Shown: positions 55,550 to 64,000 of the stretch, piece after piece
Position numbering within the stretch: the first letter of the stretch is position 1
Layout of the letters: each line of letters begins with the position of its first letter
Source of the DNA: Flavobacterium sp. H122
GTDB taxonomy: Bacteria > Bacteroidota > Bacteroidia > Flavobacteriales > Flavobacteriaceae
DNA length: 64,000 nt
Direction of reading: 5' to 3'
Assembly (NCBI RefSeq): GCF_004959765.1
Contig: NZ_SJZD01000003.1
Location: 282,368-346,367 of the forward strand
Translations under genes and position numbers: made by a program
The notes under the pieces: generated by a model
Databases searched by the model: none
Seen by the model: the letters and a program-made list of their open reading frames with translations, nothing else
Told to the model about the DNA's origin: nothing

Positions 55550-56203
55550 TTAATTTTCTGTTTCTTTTAAAAAATTTCTTATTAAATAATGACCCAGATA
55601 AATTAAAGGGGTCAGCAAAACAGCGACACATAATTTAAACGTATAGCCTGTTAAGGCGGATGACAAAAAGGTCTCAAAATTTATTTTTCCCGGTAACCAA
55701 AATGCGATGCCTAAAACGATAAAAGAATCGATAAGCTGTGAAATTACAGTTGATCCTGTTGCTCGCAGCCATATTTTTTTATTGCCCGTTTTTTCTTTTA
55801 CATAATGAAAAACCATTACATCGATAAGCTGTGAAATCAGGAAAGCAGTAATACTTCCCGCGATAATCCACATGCTTTGGCCAAATACAGCGGTGAACTG
55901 CTCATCATTTACGGGGCTTATTCCTTTTGCGGCCGGAACTACAATGGCTAAGAACAATACCAAAAAAGCGTATGCAATTAAGCCGGCTGTAATAAATGAT
56001 AGTTTTCTTACCCCTTTTTGTCCAAAGTATTCATTAATTAAATCAGTGGTTAAAAAAACTATCGGCCAAGGCAGGATACCTATGCTCATTACAAAGGGGC
56101 CGATTTGAATTAATTTTCCTCCTATCAGTTCGGCTACAACAGCATTAGTGATAAAGATTCCTGCAAGAATGACAAAAACATAATCTTTTTTGGATTGGAA
56201 CAT
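55550..56203 (-). CDS. Queuosine precursor transporter (YhhQ/VUT family)
   Basis: This 217-residue membrane protein has about six helices. The family segments include GGKLIQIGPFVMSIGILPWPIVFLTTDLINEYFG (broken over ~28-62), SQLIDVMVFHYVKEKTG and STVISQLIDSFIVLGIAF. YhhQ-type proteins import queuosine precursors such as preQ0/preQ1. No queuosine enzyme genes lie next to it here. Confidence 0.88.
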   Translation of the reverse strand: MFQSKKDYVFVILAGIFITNAVVAELIGGKLIQIGPFVMSIGILPWPIVFLTTDLINEYFGQKGVRKLSFITAGLIAYAFLVLFLAIVVPAAKGISPVNDEQFTAVFGQSMWIIAGSITAFLISQLIDVMVFHYVKEKTGNKKIWLRATGSTVISQLIDSFIVLGIAFWLPGKINFETFLSSALTGYTFKLCVAVLLTPLIYLGHYLIRNFLKETEN

Positions 56204-56236
56204 ATTCAGTTTTTTTCAAAGATATATATAAAATTA

Positions 56237-56264
56237 AAAATGCCGTCTCATGAGACGGCATTTT
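56237..56264 (-). terminator. Terminator after tsf
   Basis: The perfect palindrome AAAATGCCGTCTCA / TGAGACGGCATTTT is followed by a T-run on the minus strand. It lies about 20 bases after the tsf stop. Confidence 0.8.
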
Positions 56265-56285
56265 AGAAATATGTTTATGGATGGA

Positions 56286-57248
56286 TTATCCTAAAGTAAC
56301 TCTTTTGAAACCTGTAATTTCAACATTGAATCCTTTAACATAATCACCAACTTTTTTACTATCATCTTTGATAAAGTTTTGATCTAGTAAAGCTTTTTCT
56401 TGGTCTAAAGTTGTATTATCAGAGATAAAACGTTGAATTTTTCCAGGAATAATTTTATCCCAAATTTGTTCTGGTTTACCTTCAGCTTTTAATTCAGCTT
56501 TAGCATCTTCTTCAGCTTGTTTTAAAACTTCTTCAGTTAATTGAGAGTAAGAAATATATTTAGGAACATTTTTTAAAGTTTTTCCTAAACGTTTTGCCTC
56601 TTCATTTTCTTTTTCAATTACAGCAATACGTGCAGCAAGTTCAGAAGCAACGAAAGCAGGATCAAAATCTTTGTAAGATAATGTGTCAGCTCCCATAGAA
56701 GCAACTTGCATAGAGATGTCTTTAGTTAAAACATCACCATTAGCAATTGGAGCAGAAATTGCAGTTAAAGCAGCAATTTTGTTAACGTGAACATAAGATC
56801 CAACGAAAGCGCCTTCTAAAATTTCAAAACCACCGATTTCGATTTTTTCACCGATAACTCCTGTTTGCTCGATTAATTTTTCAGCAACAGTAATTCCGTT
56901 GAAATCTGAAGCTAAAAATTCTTCTAAAGAAGAAAAGTTAATAGCTCTTTCAACTAAATCTTTGGCTAAAGCTACGAAAGCTTCATTCTTACCTACGAAG
57001 TCAGTTTCACAGTTTAAAGTGATGATAGCTCCTTTAGTGTTGTCTGCATTGATAAAAGAAACAGCAGCTCCTTCAGAAGACTCACGGTCAGAACGGTTAG
57101 CGGCAACTTTTTGTCCTTTTTCTCTAAGGATTTGTATAGCTTTATCGAAATCTCCTTCAGCTTCAACTAAAGCTTTTTTACAGTCCATCATTCCGGCACC
57201 TGTAGATTGTCTTAATTTATTTACGTCTGCAGCAGTGATTGTTGCCAT
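56286..57248 (-). CDS. tsf: Translation elongation factor Ts
   Basis: The 320-residue protein has the N-terminal UBA-like module (INKLRQSTGAGMMDCKKALVEAEGD region) and the EF-Tu-contact TDFVGKNEAF. It is somewhat longer than the E. coli factor (283), as usual in Bacteroidota. It recycles EF-Tu by GDP/GTP exchange. It lies downstream of rpsB as in most bacteria, but a 137-base gap holding a large inverted repeat separates them. Confidence 0.97.
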   Translation of the reverse strand: MATITAADVNKLRQSTGAGMMDCKKALVEAEGDFDKAIQILREKGQKVAANRSDRESSEGAAVSFINADNTKGAIITLNCETDFVGKNEAFVALAKDLVERAINFSSLEEFLASDFNGITVAEKLIEQTGVIGEKIEIGGFEILEGAFVGSYVHVNKIAALTAISAPIANGDVLTKDISMQVASMGADTLSYKDFDPAFVASELAARIAVIEKENEEAKRLGKTLKNVPKYISYSQLTEEVLKQAEEDAKAELKAEGKPEQIWDKIIPGKIQRFISDNTTLDQEKALLDQNFIKDDSKKVGDYVKGFNVEITGFKRVTLG

Positions 57249-57284
57249 AGTGTTTTAAATTTTTAAGTTTTTTAAAAGTAAAAA

Positions 57285-57368
57285 ATTCCAATCTTCAAAT
57301 TCCAAATTCCAACTTTAATAAATCATCAAATTTGACAATTCTTTGGAACTTGGAATTGAGATTGGAAT
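57285..57368. repeat. Long imperfect inverted repeat between rpsB and tsf
   Basis: The left arm 57285-57312 and right arm 57343-57368 pair over about 25 positions with one two-base bulge and a mismatch, around a ~30-base loop. Both arms are built from TTCCAA-type units. It may act as an attenuator or be a palindromic intergenic repeat. Confidence 0.7.
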
Positions 57369-57377
57369 CTATTTTAT

Positions 57378-58136
57378 TTATTCTTCTGAAGCTGCAGTTG
57401 GAGTTTCAACTTTTGCTTCTTCAGTAGCTTCTGCTTCTTTGTCTGAAGTTCTGTTTGATAAACCTTCAGTGATAGCAGCAGTAACTAATGATAATACTTT
57501 GTCAATTGATTTTGAAGCATCATCGTTTGCAGGGATTACATAATCAACCTGACGTGGGTCAGAGTTGGTATCAACCATTGCGAAAACCGGAATGTTTAAT
57601 TTTTGAGCTTCTTTTACTGCGATGTGTTCAGCTTTGATATCAACTACGAATAATGCAGCTGGTAATCTAGACATATCAGCGATAGAACCTAAGTTCTTCT
57701 CTAATTTTGCACGTAGACGCTCAATTTGTAATTTCTCTTTTTTAGAAAGAGTATCAAATGTACCGTCTTTCTTCATTCTGTCGATAGAAGCCATTTTCTT
57801 AACAGCTTTACGGATAGTAACGAAGTTAGTTAACATACCACCTGGCCATCTTTCAGTGATGTAAGGCATGTTTGCAGCCGCTGCTTTTTCAGCAACGATG
57901 TCTTTAGCTTGTTTTTTGGTAGCTACGAAAAGTACTTTTCTACCAGATGCAGCGATTTTTTTCAAAGCTTCGTTAGCTTCTTCAATTTTAGCTGCAGTTT
58001 TATATAGATTGATAATGTGGATACCATTACGCTCCATATAGATGTAAGGAGCCATGTTTGGGTCCCATTTTCTAGTCATGTGTCCAAAATGAACACCTGC
58101 TTCTAGTAATTCTTTAACTTCTACTTTATTTGCCAT
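57378..58136 (-). CDS. rpsB: Ribosomal protein S2
   Basis: Starting at the ATG at 58136 (MANKVEVKELLEAGVHFGH) gives 252 residues. A further 11 codons open upstream (to 58169) do not belong to the family. The S2 signatures MTRKWDPNMAPYIY and the SIDRM...ERLRAKLEKNLG helices are present. The C terminus is extended by a Glu/Ala/Thr-rich tail, common in Bacteroidota. It is part of the small ribosomal subunit. Confidence 0.97.
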   Translation of the reverse strand: MANKVEVKELLEAGVHFGHMTRKWDPNMAPYIYMERNGIHIINLYKTAAKIEEANEALKKIAASGRKVLFVATKKQAKDIVAEKAAAANMPYITERWPGGMLTNFVTIRKAVKKMASIDRMKKDGTFDTLSKKEKLQIERLRAKLEKNLGSIADMSRLPAALFVVDIKAEHIAVKEAQKLNIPVFAMVDTNSDPRQVDYVIPANDDASKSIDKVLSLVTAAITEGLSNRTSDKEAEATEEAKVETPTAASEE

Positions 58137-58187
58137 TTTGTAATAGTTTACGTTCTGTTGAATTAGCAATGTTCCTTTAGGCTAAAA

Positions 58188-58215
58188 GCTTTAAGCTTTA
58201 GGCTTTAGGCTTCAT
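58188..58215. repeat. Short tandem repeat of a GCTTTAG heptamer
   Basis: The gap between rpsI and rpsB holds GCTTTAA, GCTTTAG, GCTTTAG and a partial GCTTCAT in a row. This may be slippage-prone or the remains of an intergenic repeat element. Confidence 0.6.
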
Positions 58216-58293
58216 TTAGATGCTAAACTAATCTCCGGCCTCAGCACGGAAAAGCAACAATAACTTAGTTTTTGTAATAAATAATAATAAATA

Positions 58294-58680
58294 TTAACGT
58301 TTAGAGAACTGGAATCTCTTACGAGCTTTCTTCTGACCGAATTTCTTACGCTCAACCATACGAGGGTCACGAGTTAATAATCCTTCAGGTTTTAAGATTG
58401 CTCTGTTTCCTTCTCCTACTTCGCACATTGCTCTTGCAATAGCCATACGTACAGCTTCTGCCTGACCAGTTGCACCACCTCCGTAAACATTGATTTTTAC
58501 ATCATAGTTAGAAGCGTTTTCAGTCATAGCAAGAGGTTGCATTACTTTGTACTGTAAAGTTGCAGTAGGGAAGTAAGTAGCAAATGCTTTTTTGTTTACA
58601 GTGATGTTTCCTGTACCTTCTGATACATAAACACGTGCCACAGCACATTTTCTTCTACCGATTTTGTGAATAACTGCCAT
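58294..58680 (-). CDS. rpsI: Ribosomal protein S9
   Basis: The 128-residue protein has the S9 features IGRRKCAVARVYV near the N terminus and the basic C-terminal tail ending KKARKRFQFSKR, whose last Arg reaches the P-site tRNA. The ATG overlaps the rplM stop by one base (TAATG), so translation is probably coupled. Confidence 0.98.
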   Translation of the reverse strand: MAVIHKIGRRKCAVARVYVSEGTGNITVNKKAFATYFPTATLQYKVMQPLAMTENASNYDVKINVYGGGATGQAEAVRMAIARAMCEVGEGNRAILKPEGLLTRDPRMVERKKFGQKKARKRFQFSKR

Positions 58681-59135
58681 TACTTAAGATCGTTTAGATT
58701 AACGGTTTTAGGTGTTTGAGCAGCGTGTTTGTGCTCTGGACCTACATTTACATTCAAATTACGGAATAATTGAGCTCCTAATTTGTTTTTAGGCAACATT
58801 CCTTTTACAGCTTTTTCTACTAATAATGCAGGATTTTTTTGCTGCATTACTTTAGCTGTTAAAAATCTTTGTCCTCCTGGGTAACCTGTGTGACGAACGT
58901 AAGTTTTGTCATCTAATTTGTTACCAGTCAGGTTGATTTTTTCTGCGTTGATAACAATTACGTTATCTCCACAGTCCACGTGCGGTGTATAACTTGGTTT
59001 GTATTTACCTCTTAAAAGCATCGCAACTTTAGAAGCAAGACGACCTAAGTTATGACCTTCAGCATCAACAACAATCCACTGTTTATCTGCAGTAGCTTTG
59101 TTTGCCGAAATTGTCTTGTAGCTTAATGTGTTCAC
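58680..59135 (-). CDS. rplM: Ribosomal protein L13
   Basis: The 151-residue protein has the L13 signatures WIVVDAEGHNLGRLAS, LRGKYKPSYTPHVDCGD and AVKGMLPKNKLGAQLFRNLNV split over ~20-130. The start codon is GTG (59133-59135). It is the first gene of the rplM-rpsI pair, possibly continuing into rpsB-tsf. Confidence 0.98.
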   Translation of the reverse strand: MNTLSYKTISANKATADKQWIVVDAEGHNLGRLASKVAMLLRGKYKPSYTPHVDCGDNVIVINAEKINLTGNKLDDKTYVRHTGYPGGQRFLTAKVMQQKNPALLVEKAVKGMLPKNKLGAQLFRNLNVNVGPEHKHAAQTPKTVNLNDLK

Positions 59136-59181
59136 AATAATTACTTTTTAATTAAACATTCCATTCCCAATTAAGGGAGTG

Positions 59182-59211
59182 CAAAATTACAATTATTTAT
59201 TTATAAAGCAA
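59182..59211 (-). promoter_or_regulatory. Promoter of the rplM operon
   Basis: On the minus strand TTG (59209-59211), a 19-base spacer and TAATTTTG (59182-59189) match the flavobacterial consensus about 47 bases before the rplM start. Confidence 0.65.
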
Positions 59212-59351
59212 ATAGCTTTTTAAAAAATCTTTTTTTGCTGCTATTCAGGCAATTGTGAATTTGGCAGGCATTGTATTAAATGACTCTAAAATCATTTTTC
59301 CGCTTTTCGGTTTTAATTTTTAATTTTACATATTATATATGTACATCACTT

Positions 59352-60380
59352 ATGAAGTCTAAATCTACATTAAAGCAAATTGCTCTTCAACTGGGATACT
59401 CAGTTTCTACTGTTTCTAAAGCACTTACAAACAGCCCAGAAATCAGTGAAGCTACCCGAACCAAAATAAAGGAGTTTGCTAAAATGAGCGGTTATAAGCC
59501 TAACAGTATGGCGCAAAACCTGAAAAGGCAACGTACGAATACAATTGGAGTTATTGTGCCGAATATATTGAACCCTTTTTTTGCCAAGGTATTCAGTGGT
59601 ATTGAAATGTATGCCAATGATAAAGGCTATAATGTTATTACCTATATTTCCAACGAATCTATGGAAAAAGAAAAACAGGCCATGCATATGTTGAGCAATG
59701 GTACAGTTGATGGTTTTATATTGTCTATAGCTGAAGAAAGCCAAATATTAAATGAGATGTCACATTTTAAGGAAGCTATCAGAGATGGAATTCCTATTGT
59801 AATGTTTGATCGTACATCTGATAATGTAGAATGTGACAAAGTAATTGTGGATGATTATGATTCTGCCGTGCATGCCATTCAGCATTTAATTACTACCGGG
59901 TGCAAACGAATTGCTTTGTTAACGTGTGATGCCAGCTTAAGCGTTTCCCAACTTCGTGCAAATGGTTATTATGATACTTTGAAAAAAAACAATATAACTG
60001 TTACTGATGAGTTGGTGATTTTGACTGATACAGTTGCGGAATTTGATGAAAAGCTAACACATTTGATTAATAACGTTTCTTTTGATGGAATATTTGCGTT
60101 AGATGAACATGCTTCCACTTTAGCAATGAAACTGGCGGTGAAAAAAGGAATTAAAATCCCTGATGAATTGCAAATGGTTGGTTTTGCTGACGGTGCTTGG
60201 TCACGACGGTTAACACCAAGCTTGGCGACCATCAGCCAGCATGGACCCCAAATTGGTGCCGAAGCAGCTAAACTTTTAATCGACCGTATTGAGAAAAAAT
60301 CGGAAAAAAATAAATACAAAACGACTGTGATAAAAACGGAATTGCGGTATAGAGATTCTGTGAAGAAGTCTAAATTATAA
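59352..60380 (+). CDS. LacI-family transcriptional regulator
   Basis: From the ATG at 59352 the protein has 342 residues. It has an N-terminal helix-turn-helix of LacI type (TLKQIALQLGYSVSTVSKAL), a hinge helix (NSMAQNLKRQRT) and a periplasmic-binding-protein-like effector domain (~60-330: TIGVIVPNILNPFFAKVFSGIE). The 24-codon upstream extension to 59280 is hydrophobic and rejected. No sugar-utilisation genes are next to it, so its target operon is elsewhere. Its end overlaps the next (convergent) gene by six bases. Confidence 0.93.
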   Translation: MKSKSTLKQIALQLGYSVSTVSKALTNSPEISEATRTKIKEFAKMSGYKPNSMAQNLKRQRTNTIGVIVPNILNPFFAKVFSGIEMYANDKGYNVITYISNESMEKEKQAMHMLSNGTVDGFILSIAEESQILNEMSHFKEAIRDGIPIVMFDRTSDNVECDKVIVDDYDSAVHAIQHLITTGCKRIALLTCDASLSVSQLRANGYYDTLKKNNITVTDELVILTDTVAEFDEKLTHLINNVSFDGIFALDEHASTLAMKLAVKKGIKIPDELQMVGFADGAWSRRLTPSLATISQHGPQIGAEAAKLLIDRIEKKSEKNKYKTTVIKTELRYRDSVKKSKL

Positions 60381-60782
60381 TTTTCCTAAAAAAAGTATAA
60401 ATAACGTAAGTAGTAAAACAACAATCAGAAATGGTCTATATGTTTTTTGAAACCCTGCTTTTCTGGTAAAACCGTCTTTTTCTAATTCCCAAGAAAATAA
60501 AAAGATAGCAACTTCGCCCCAATTTATAAAGCCTTCAAAAGGGTCTAAAGTAAAGAAGCAGAAAGGTTCATTGGCGACTTTGTTACTCTCGTTCCTTTCA
60601 CTTTGTTTAAGACTACGCCTTCTTTGTTTTATTGTAGTAGGGTCAACTTCCCTTAGTGTTAATTCCTCTTGAGCTAATTGAAAAGCTACTTCGTTCCACT
60701 TTTCAGGCGAAGCAGCTATCTCAATCAATTCTTTTGTTGTTCGTGATTTTATGGGAGGTTTAAAGTCGTCAATTAACTTCAT
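60375..60782 (-). CDS. Hypothetical protein with one C-terminal membrane helix
   Basis: The 135-residue protein is mostly soluble and charged, with Arg/Lys-rich and Glu-rich stretches (~10-75). It ends in a single hydrophobic helix (PFLIVVLLLTLFILFLGKL) suggesting tail anchoring. I do not recognise a family. It lies 33 bases after the polA stop on the same strand and may be co-transcribed. Confidence 0.7.
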   Translation of the reverse strand: MKLIDDFKPPIKSRTTKELIEIAASPEKWNEVAFQLAQEELTLREVDPTTIKQRRRSLKQSERNESNKVANEPFCFFTLDPFEGFINWGEVAIFLFSWELEKDGFTRKAGFQKTYRPFLIVVLLLTLFILFLGKL

Positions 60783-60815
60783 GAATTAAATATCTAAAAT
60801 CAGCAATTTGAAATC

Positions 60816-63659
60816 TTAATGCGCTTCCAGCCAATCTTTTCCTAATCCCATTTCGACTTCTAACGGAACCGCCATTTTAAAAGCATTTTCCATTTCATGT
60901 TTAATCATGGGCTGGATTTTTTCCAATTCAGAGTTGTGTACATCAAACACCAATTCGTCATGTACCTGAAGCAGCATTTTCGATTTATAGTTATCTTCTT
61001 TCAATCGTTTATGAATGTTAATCATGGCGATTTTGATAATGTCAGCAGCACTTCCCTGAATAGGAGCGTTCACAGCATTTCGCTCGGCAGCACCTCGTAC
61101 CACAGCATTAGCTGAATTAATATCTTTTAAATAACGGCGACGACCCGAAATTGTTTCTACATAACCATGTTCACGGGCAAAATCTACCTGATTTGCCATG
61201 AATGATTTTAGTTTTGGATAGGTTTTGTAATAAGCATCAATAAGCTCCGCACTTTCTTTTCTTGATAATGAAGTCTGATTTGATAATCCAAAGGCAGAAA
61301 CGCCATAGATAATCCCGAAGTTAACCGTTTTAGCGTTGCTTCGCTGTTCTTTGGTTACTTCTTCCAGAGAAACGTTAAAGACTTTTGCAGCCGTACTGCG
61401 GTGAATGTCCTCATGGTTTTGGAAAGCCTTAATCATGTTGTCTTCTCCGGAAAGAGCCGCAATAATGCGCAATTCAATCTGTGAGTAATCGGCAGAAAGC
61501 AAGGTGTAATTTTCATCTCGGGCGATAAATGCTTTACGGATCTGACGGCCTCTTTCGGTGCGGATCGGGATATTCTGTAAGTTAGGGTTGTTCGAACTCA
61601 AACGCCCGGTTGCAGCCACCGTTTGCATATAATCGGTATGTACCCGATTGGTTTTTTTATCCACCTGTTCCGGAAGGGCATCAACATAGGTGCTTTTCAG
61701 TTTTACCAACTGGCGCCATTCCAATATGTCTTTTACAATTTGGTGTTCGTTGGCTAAATAACTCAAAACTTCTTCGCCGGTGGCATATTGGCCGGTTTTG
61801 GTTTTCTTTTGTTTGGCACCGCCAATTTTTAATTTATCGAATAAAATATCGCCCAATTGTTTTGGTGAGGCCAAATTGAATTTTTCGTCTGCTTCTTCGT
61901 AAATTTTATTTTCGAAAGTTTCAATCTCTTTCTGCATCTCAACCGACATTGATTTCAGAAAATCTTTATCAAGGTTTATTCCTTCACGCTCCATATCGGC
62001 AAGAACCTGTATTAACGGAACTTCAATTTCATCAAACAATTTTTTAGTCCCCACACGTTCTAAAATTGGCTGGAAATGTTCTTTTAACTGGTAAGTTACA
62101 TCGGCATCTTCTGTGGCATATTCTTTAATGTCTTCCAGTGCTACGTCTCTCATCGATAATTGGTTTTTGCCTTTTTTGCCAATTAGGGTTTCGATAGATT
62201 TTGGAGAATATTTTAAATAGGTTTCAGACAATACATCCATGTTATGGCGCATGTCAGGGTTGATTAAGTAATGCGCAATCATCGTGTCAAAAAAGTTTCC
62301 TTTAATTTCTACTCCGTAATTAGCCAATACTTTTAAATCGTATTTCATATTCTGACCTATTTTCTCGATGTTTTCATTCTCGAAAAACGGTTTGAATTTA
62401 TTGATTAATTCCTGTGCTTCTTCCTGATTTTCTGGAAACGGAACATAAAAACCTTTTCCTTTTTCCCATGAGAGAGCTAATCCAACGAGTTCGGCATTGA
62501 TAGCGTCAATTCCGGTCGTTTCGGTATCAAAACACACCGAAGTCTGCTGCATCAGATTTTGAATCAACAGATTGGTTGGTAAATTACCCTGCACAATCTG
62601 GTAAAAATGCGAGGTGTTTTCCAAAGTCGCATAATACGAATGTGATTTTGGTTCATCACTGTCTTCATCAACAAAACCAAATAAATCCATTTGGTTTTCT
62701 GCGGTTTTTTTAGTCGGGGATTTTTTAGACTGAACATTTTCAGTTCCATTGGTGACGATTTCGTCATAGTCTTTACCAGTGCCGAAAAACTTGTCAAATT
62801 GTGTTTTCAGCTGACGGAATTCCAATTCCTGAAATAAAGCATCTGTTTTTTCAACATCGGGTTTAGAAAGTTCAAAAGTTTCTTCGTCAAATTCTACCGG
62901 ACAATCCAATAGGATAGTTGCCAGTTTTTTAGAAAGCAGTCCTTTGTCTTTATTGGCTTCGATTTTTTCTTTGATCGCGCCTTTTAATTGATGTGTGTTG
63001 TCTAATAAATTTTCAATTGAACCATATTCAGCTAAAAATTTCTTTGCTGTTTTTTCTCCCACGCCCGGCAATCCTGGAATATTGTCTACCGCATCACCCA
63101 TCATCGCCAGAAAATCAATTACTTGTAACGGGTCTTGAATTTCAAATTTTTGTTTTACTTCTTCTACACCCCAGATTTCAATGTCATTGCCTAAACGGGC
63201 AGGGCGATACATGAAAATGTTTTCGGAAACTAATTGTCCAAAATCCTTATCAGGTGTTACCATAAAGACCTGATAACCTTGTTTTTCCGCTTTTTTTGAT
63301 AAAGTCCCTATTAAATCATCCGCTTCAAATCCTGCCTTTTCGATGATAGGAATGTGCATTGCCTCGAGTATTTGTTGGATATAGGGAACAGCAATTTTTA
63401 TGGCTTCAGGTGTTTCATCACGATTTGCCTTATATTCTGTGAACATTTCTAAACGGTAATCACTTCCTCCTTTGTCAAAAGCTACGGCTAAATGATCCGG
63501 TTTTTCACGTTTTATTACATCCATAAGCGAATTCATGAAACCTAAAATGGCCGAAGTATCCATCCCTTTAGAATTAATTCTTGGATTTTTGATAAAAGCA
63601 TAATAGCCTCTAAAGATTAAAGCGTATGCGTCAAGCAGAAATAAGCGTTTTTGTGACAT
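60816..63659 (-). CDS. polA: DNA polymerase I
   Basis: The 947-residue protein has all three domains. The 5'-3' nuclease (~1-290) has FRGYYAFI, AVAFDKGG, PDKDFGQLVS and the GLPGVGEKTAKK helix-hairpin. The 3'-5' exonuclease domain (~350-540) keeps CFDTETTGID and the later YATEDADVTYQLKEH Asp, so proofreading should be active. The polymerase domain (~560-947) has motif A (SADYSQIELRIIAALSG), motif B (KTVNFGIIYGVSAFG) and motif C (LLQVHDELVFD). It acts in repair and Okazaki-fragment processing. Confidence 0.98.
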   Translation of the reverse strand: MSQKRLFLLDAYALIFRGYYAFIKNPRINSKGMDTSAILGFMNSLMDVIKREKPDHLAVAFDKGGSDYRLEMFTEYKANRDETPEAIKIAVPYIQQILEAMHIPIIEKAGFEADDLIGTLSKKAEKQGYQVFMVTPDKDFGQLVSENIFMYRPARLGNDIEIWGVEEVKQKFEIQDPLQVIDFLAMMGDAVDNIPGLPGVGEKTAKKFLAEYGSIENLLDNTHQLKGAIKEKIEANKDKGLLSKKLATILLDCPVEFDEETFELSKPDVEKTDALFQELEFRQLKTQFDKFFGTGKDYDEIVTNGTENVQSKKSPTKKTAENQMDLFGFVDEDSDEPKSHSYYATLENTSHFYQIVQGNLPTNLLIQNLMQQTSVCFDTETTGIDAINAELVGLALSWEKGKGFYVPFPENQEEAQELINKFKPFFENENIEKIGQNMKYDLKVLANYGVEIKGNFFDTMIAHYLINPDMRHNMDVLSETYLKYSPKSIETLIGKKGKNQLSMRDVALEDIKEYATEDADVTYQLKEHFQPILERVGTKKLFDEIEVPLIQVLADMEREGINLDKDFLKSMSVEMQKEIETFENKIYEEADEKFNLASPKQLGDILFDKLKIGGAKQKKTKTGQYATGEEVLSYLANEHQIVKDILEWRQLVKLKSTYVDALPEQVDKKTNRVHTDYMQTVAATGRLSSNNPNLQNIPIRTERGRQIRKAFIARDENYTLLSADYSQIELRIIAALSGEDNMIKAFQNHEDIHRSTAAKVFNVSLEEVTKEQRSNAKTVNFGIIYGVSAFGLSNQTSLSRKESAELIDAYYKTYPKLKSFMANQVDFAREHGYVETISGRRRYLKDINSANAVVRGAAERNAVNAPIQGSAADIIKIAMINIHKRLKEDNYKSKMLLQVHDELVFDVHNSELEKIQPMIKHEMENAFKMAVPLEVEMGLGKDWLEAH

Positions 63660-63784
63660 TCTTCAAAAATTTGAACTGTAAAAATAGTCAATCAAATTTG
63701 AAGTTGTAAATCATTCGTTAAAATTTGATTAACAAAATCCCATAGTGTTGACTTTCTTCGTTACTTTGTTCAAAATTTCTAGAG

Positions 63785-64000
63785 ATGTTGTTTCGTTTTA
63801 TCATAATTGCCGCGATTTTATTATTAGTTGAAATATATGCGCTTCAGGCATTTAGGACTTTGTTAAGGTCTAAATGGATTTTGTGGCTGTATGCCCTTGT
63901 GAGCTTGATAGTGTATGTGTATATTTTTTACACTATTTTCAATTTTGACAGGAAAGTGGGGCAGACAAAGCAGAGTTTGTTTGCTCTTGGACTGCTGCTG
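63785..64000 (+). CDS. N terminus of a putative membrane metallophosphoesterase (runs off the window)
   Basis: The frame is open from the ATG at 63785 to the window end (72 codons). It begins MLFRFIIIAAILLLVEIYAL, with two hydrophobic helices separated by TLLRSKWILWLY and followed by NFDRKVGQTKQSL. From memory, this layout resembles the N-terminal membrane part of flavobacterial YkuE-like metallophosphoesterases. The catalytic domain would lie beyond the window, so the call rests on the N terminus alone. Confidence 0.55.
   Translation, partial: MLFRFIIIAAILLLVEIYALQAFRTLLRSKWILWLYALVSLIVYVYIFYTIFNFDRKVGQTKQSLFALGLLL

Overview
The window looks like Flavobacterium or a close relative (Bacteroidota). 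The signs are AT-rich DNA, promoters of the TTG-N17-21-TAnnTTTG type, an alternative complex III plus aa3 oxidase operon, SPOR, DUF5686 and PorT-type envelope proteins, and very few Shine-Dalgarno sites. Everything here was read by eye from the sequence and its translations; no database search was run.

Region 1 (1 to about 23,100) is the right-hand part of a trans-acyltransferase polyketide synthase / non-ribosomal peptide synthetase cluster that continues off the left edge. A giant open synthase (end of DH, then KR-ACP-KS-ACP-C-A-PCP-TD) is followed by an SDR reductase, a PAP2/sphingomyelin-synthase-like membrane enzyme, a fused AT-enoylreductase (PfaD type), a complete beta-branching cassette (ACP, decarboxylating KS with Cys to Ser, HMG-synthase, two crotonases) and a free AT-like protein that lacks the malonate-binding Arg. 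On the minus strand follow a fatty acid hydroxylase, then an MFS exporter, an Sfp-type phosphopantetheinyl transferase and a BaeB/PksB-like metallo-beta-lactamase-fold hydrolase. Together they would build, beta-alkylate, proofread, reductively release and export a hybrid lipopeptide-like polyketide. A 1.46-kb stretch without convincing genes lies inside this region.

Region 2 (23,100 to 37,800) is core genome: a small membrane protein, a lipoprotein with three HGQPGHxC repeats, tRNA-Gly(UCC), a SPOR protein, and the respiratory operon actABCDEF-coxB-coxA, which passes electrons from menaquinol through c-type hemes to oxygen. A PorT-like outer membrane protein follows.

Region 3 (37,700 to 51,600) holds rpoN, asnS, three tandem paralogues of a secreted family (the middle copy frameshifted at a homopolymer), an RND/MMPL exporter, a CPA2 antiporter, a DUF5686 outer-membrane protein and an exported Ppx/GppA-like protein.

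Region 4 (51,600 to 64,000) is housekeeping: frr, pyrH, a PAS protein and an MFS transporter, a roadblock-like protein, a queuosine-precursor transporter, tsf, rpsB, rpsI, rplM, a LacI-type regulator, polA and the start of a putative membrane metallophosphoesterase.
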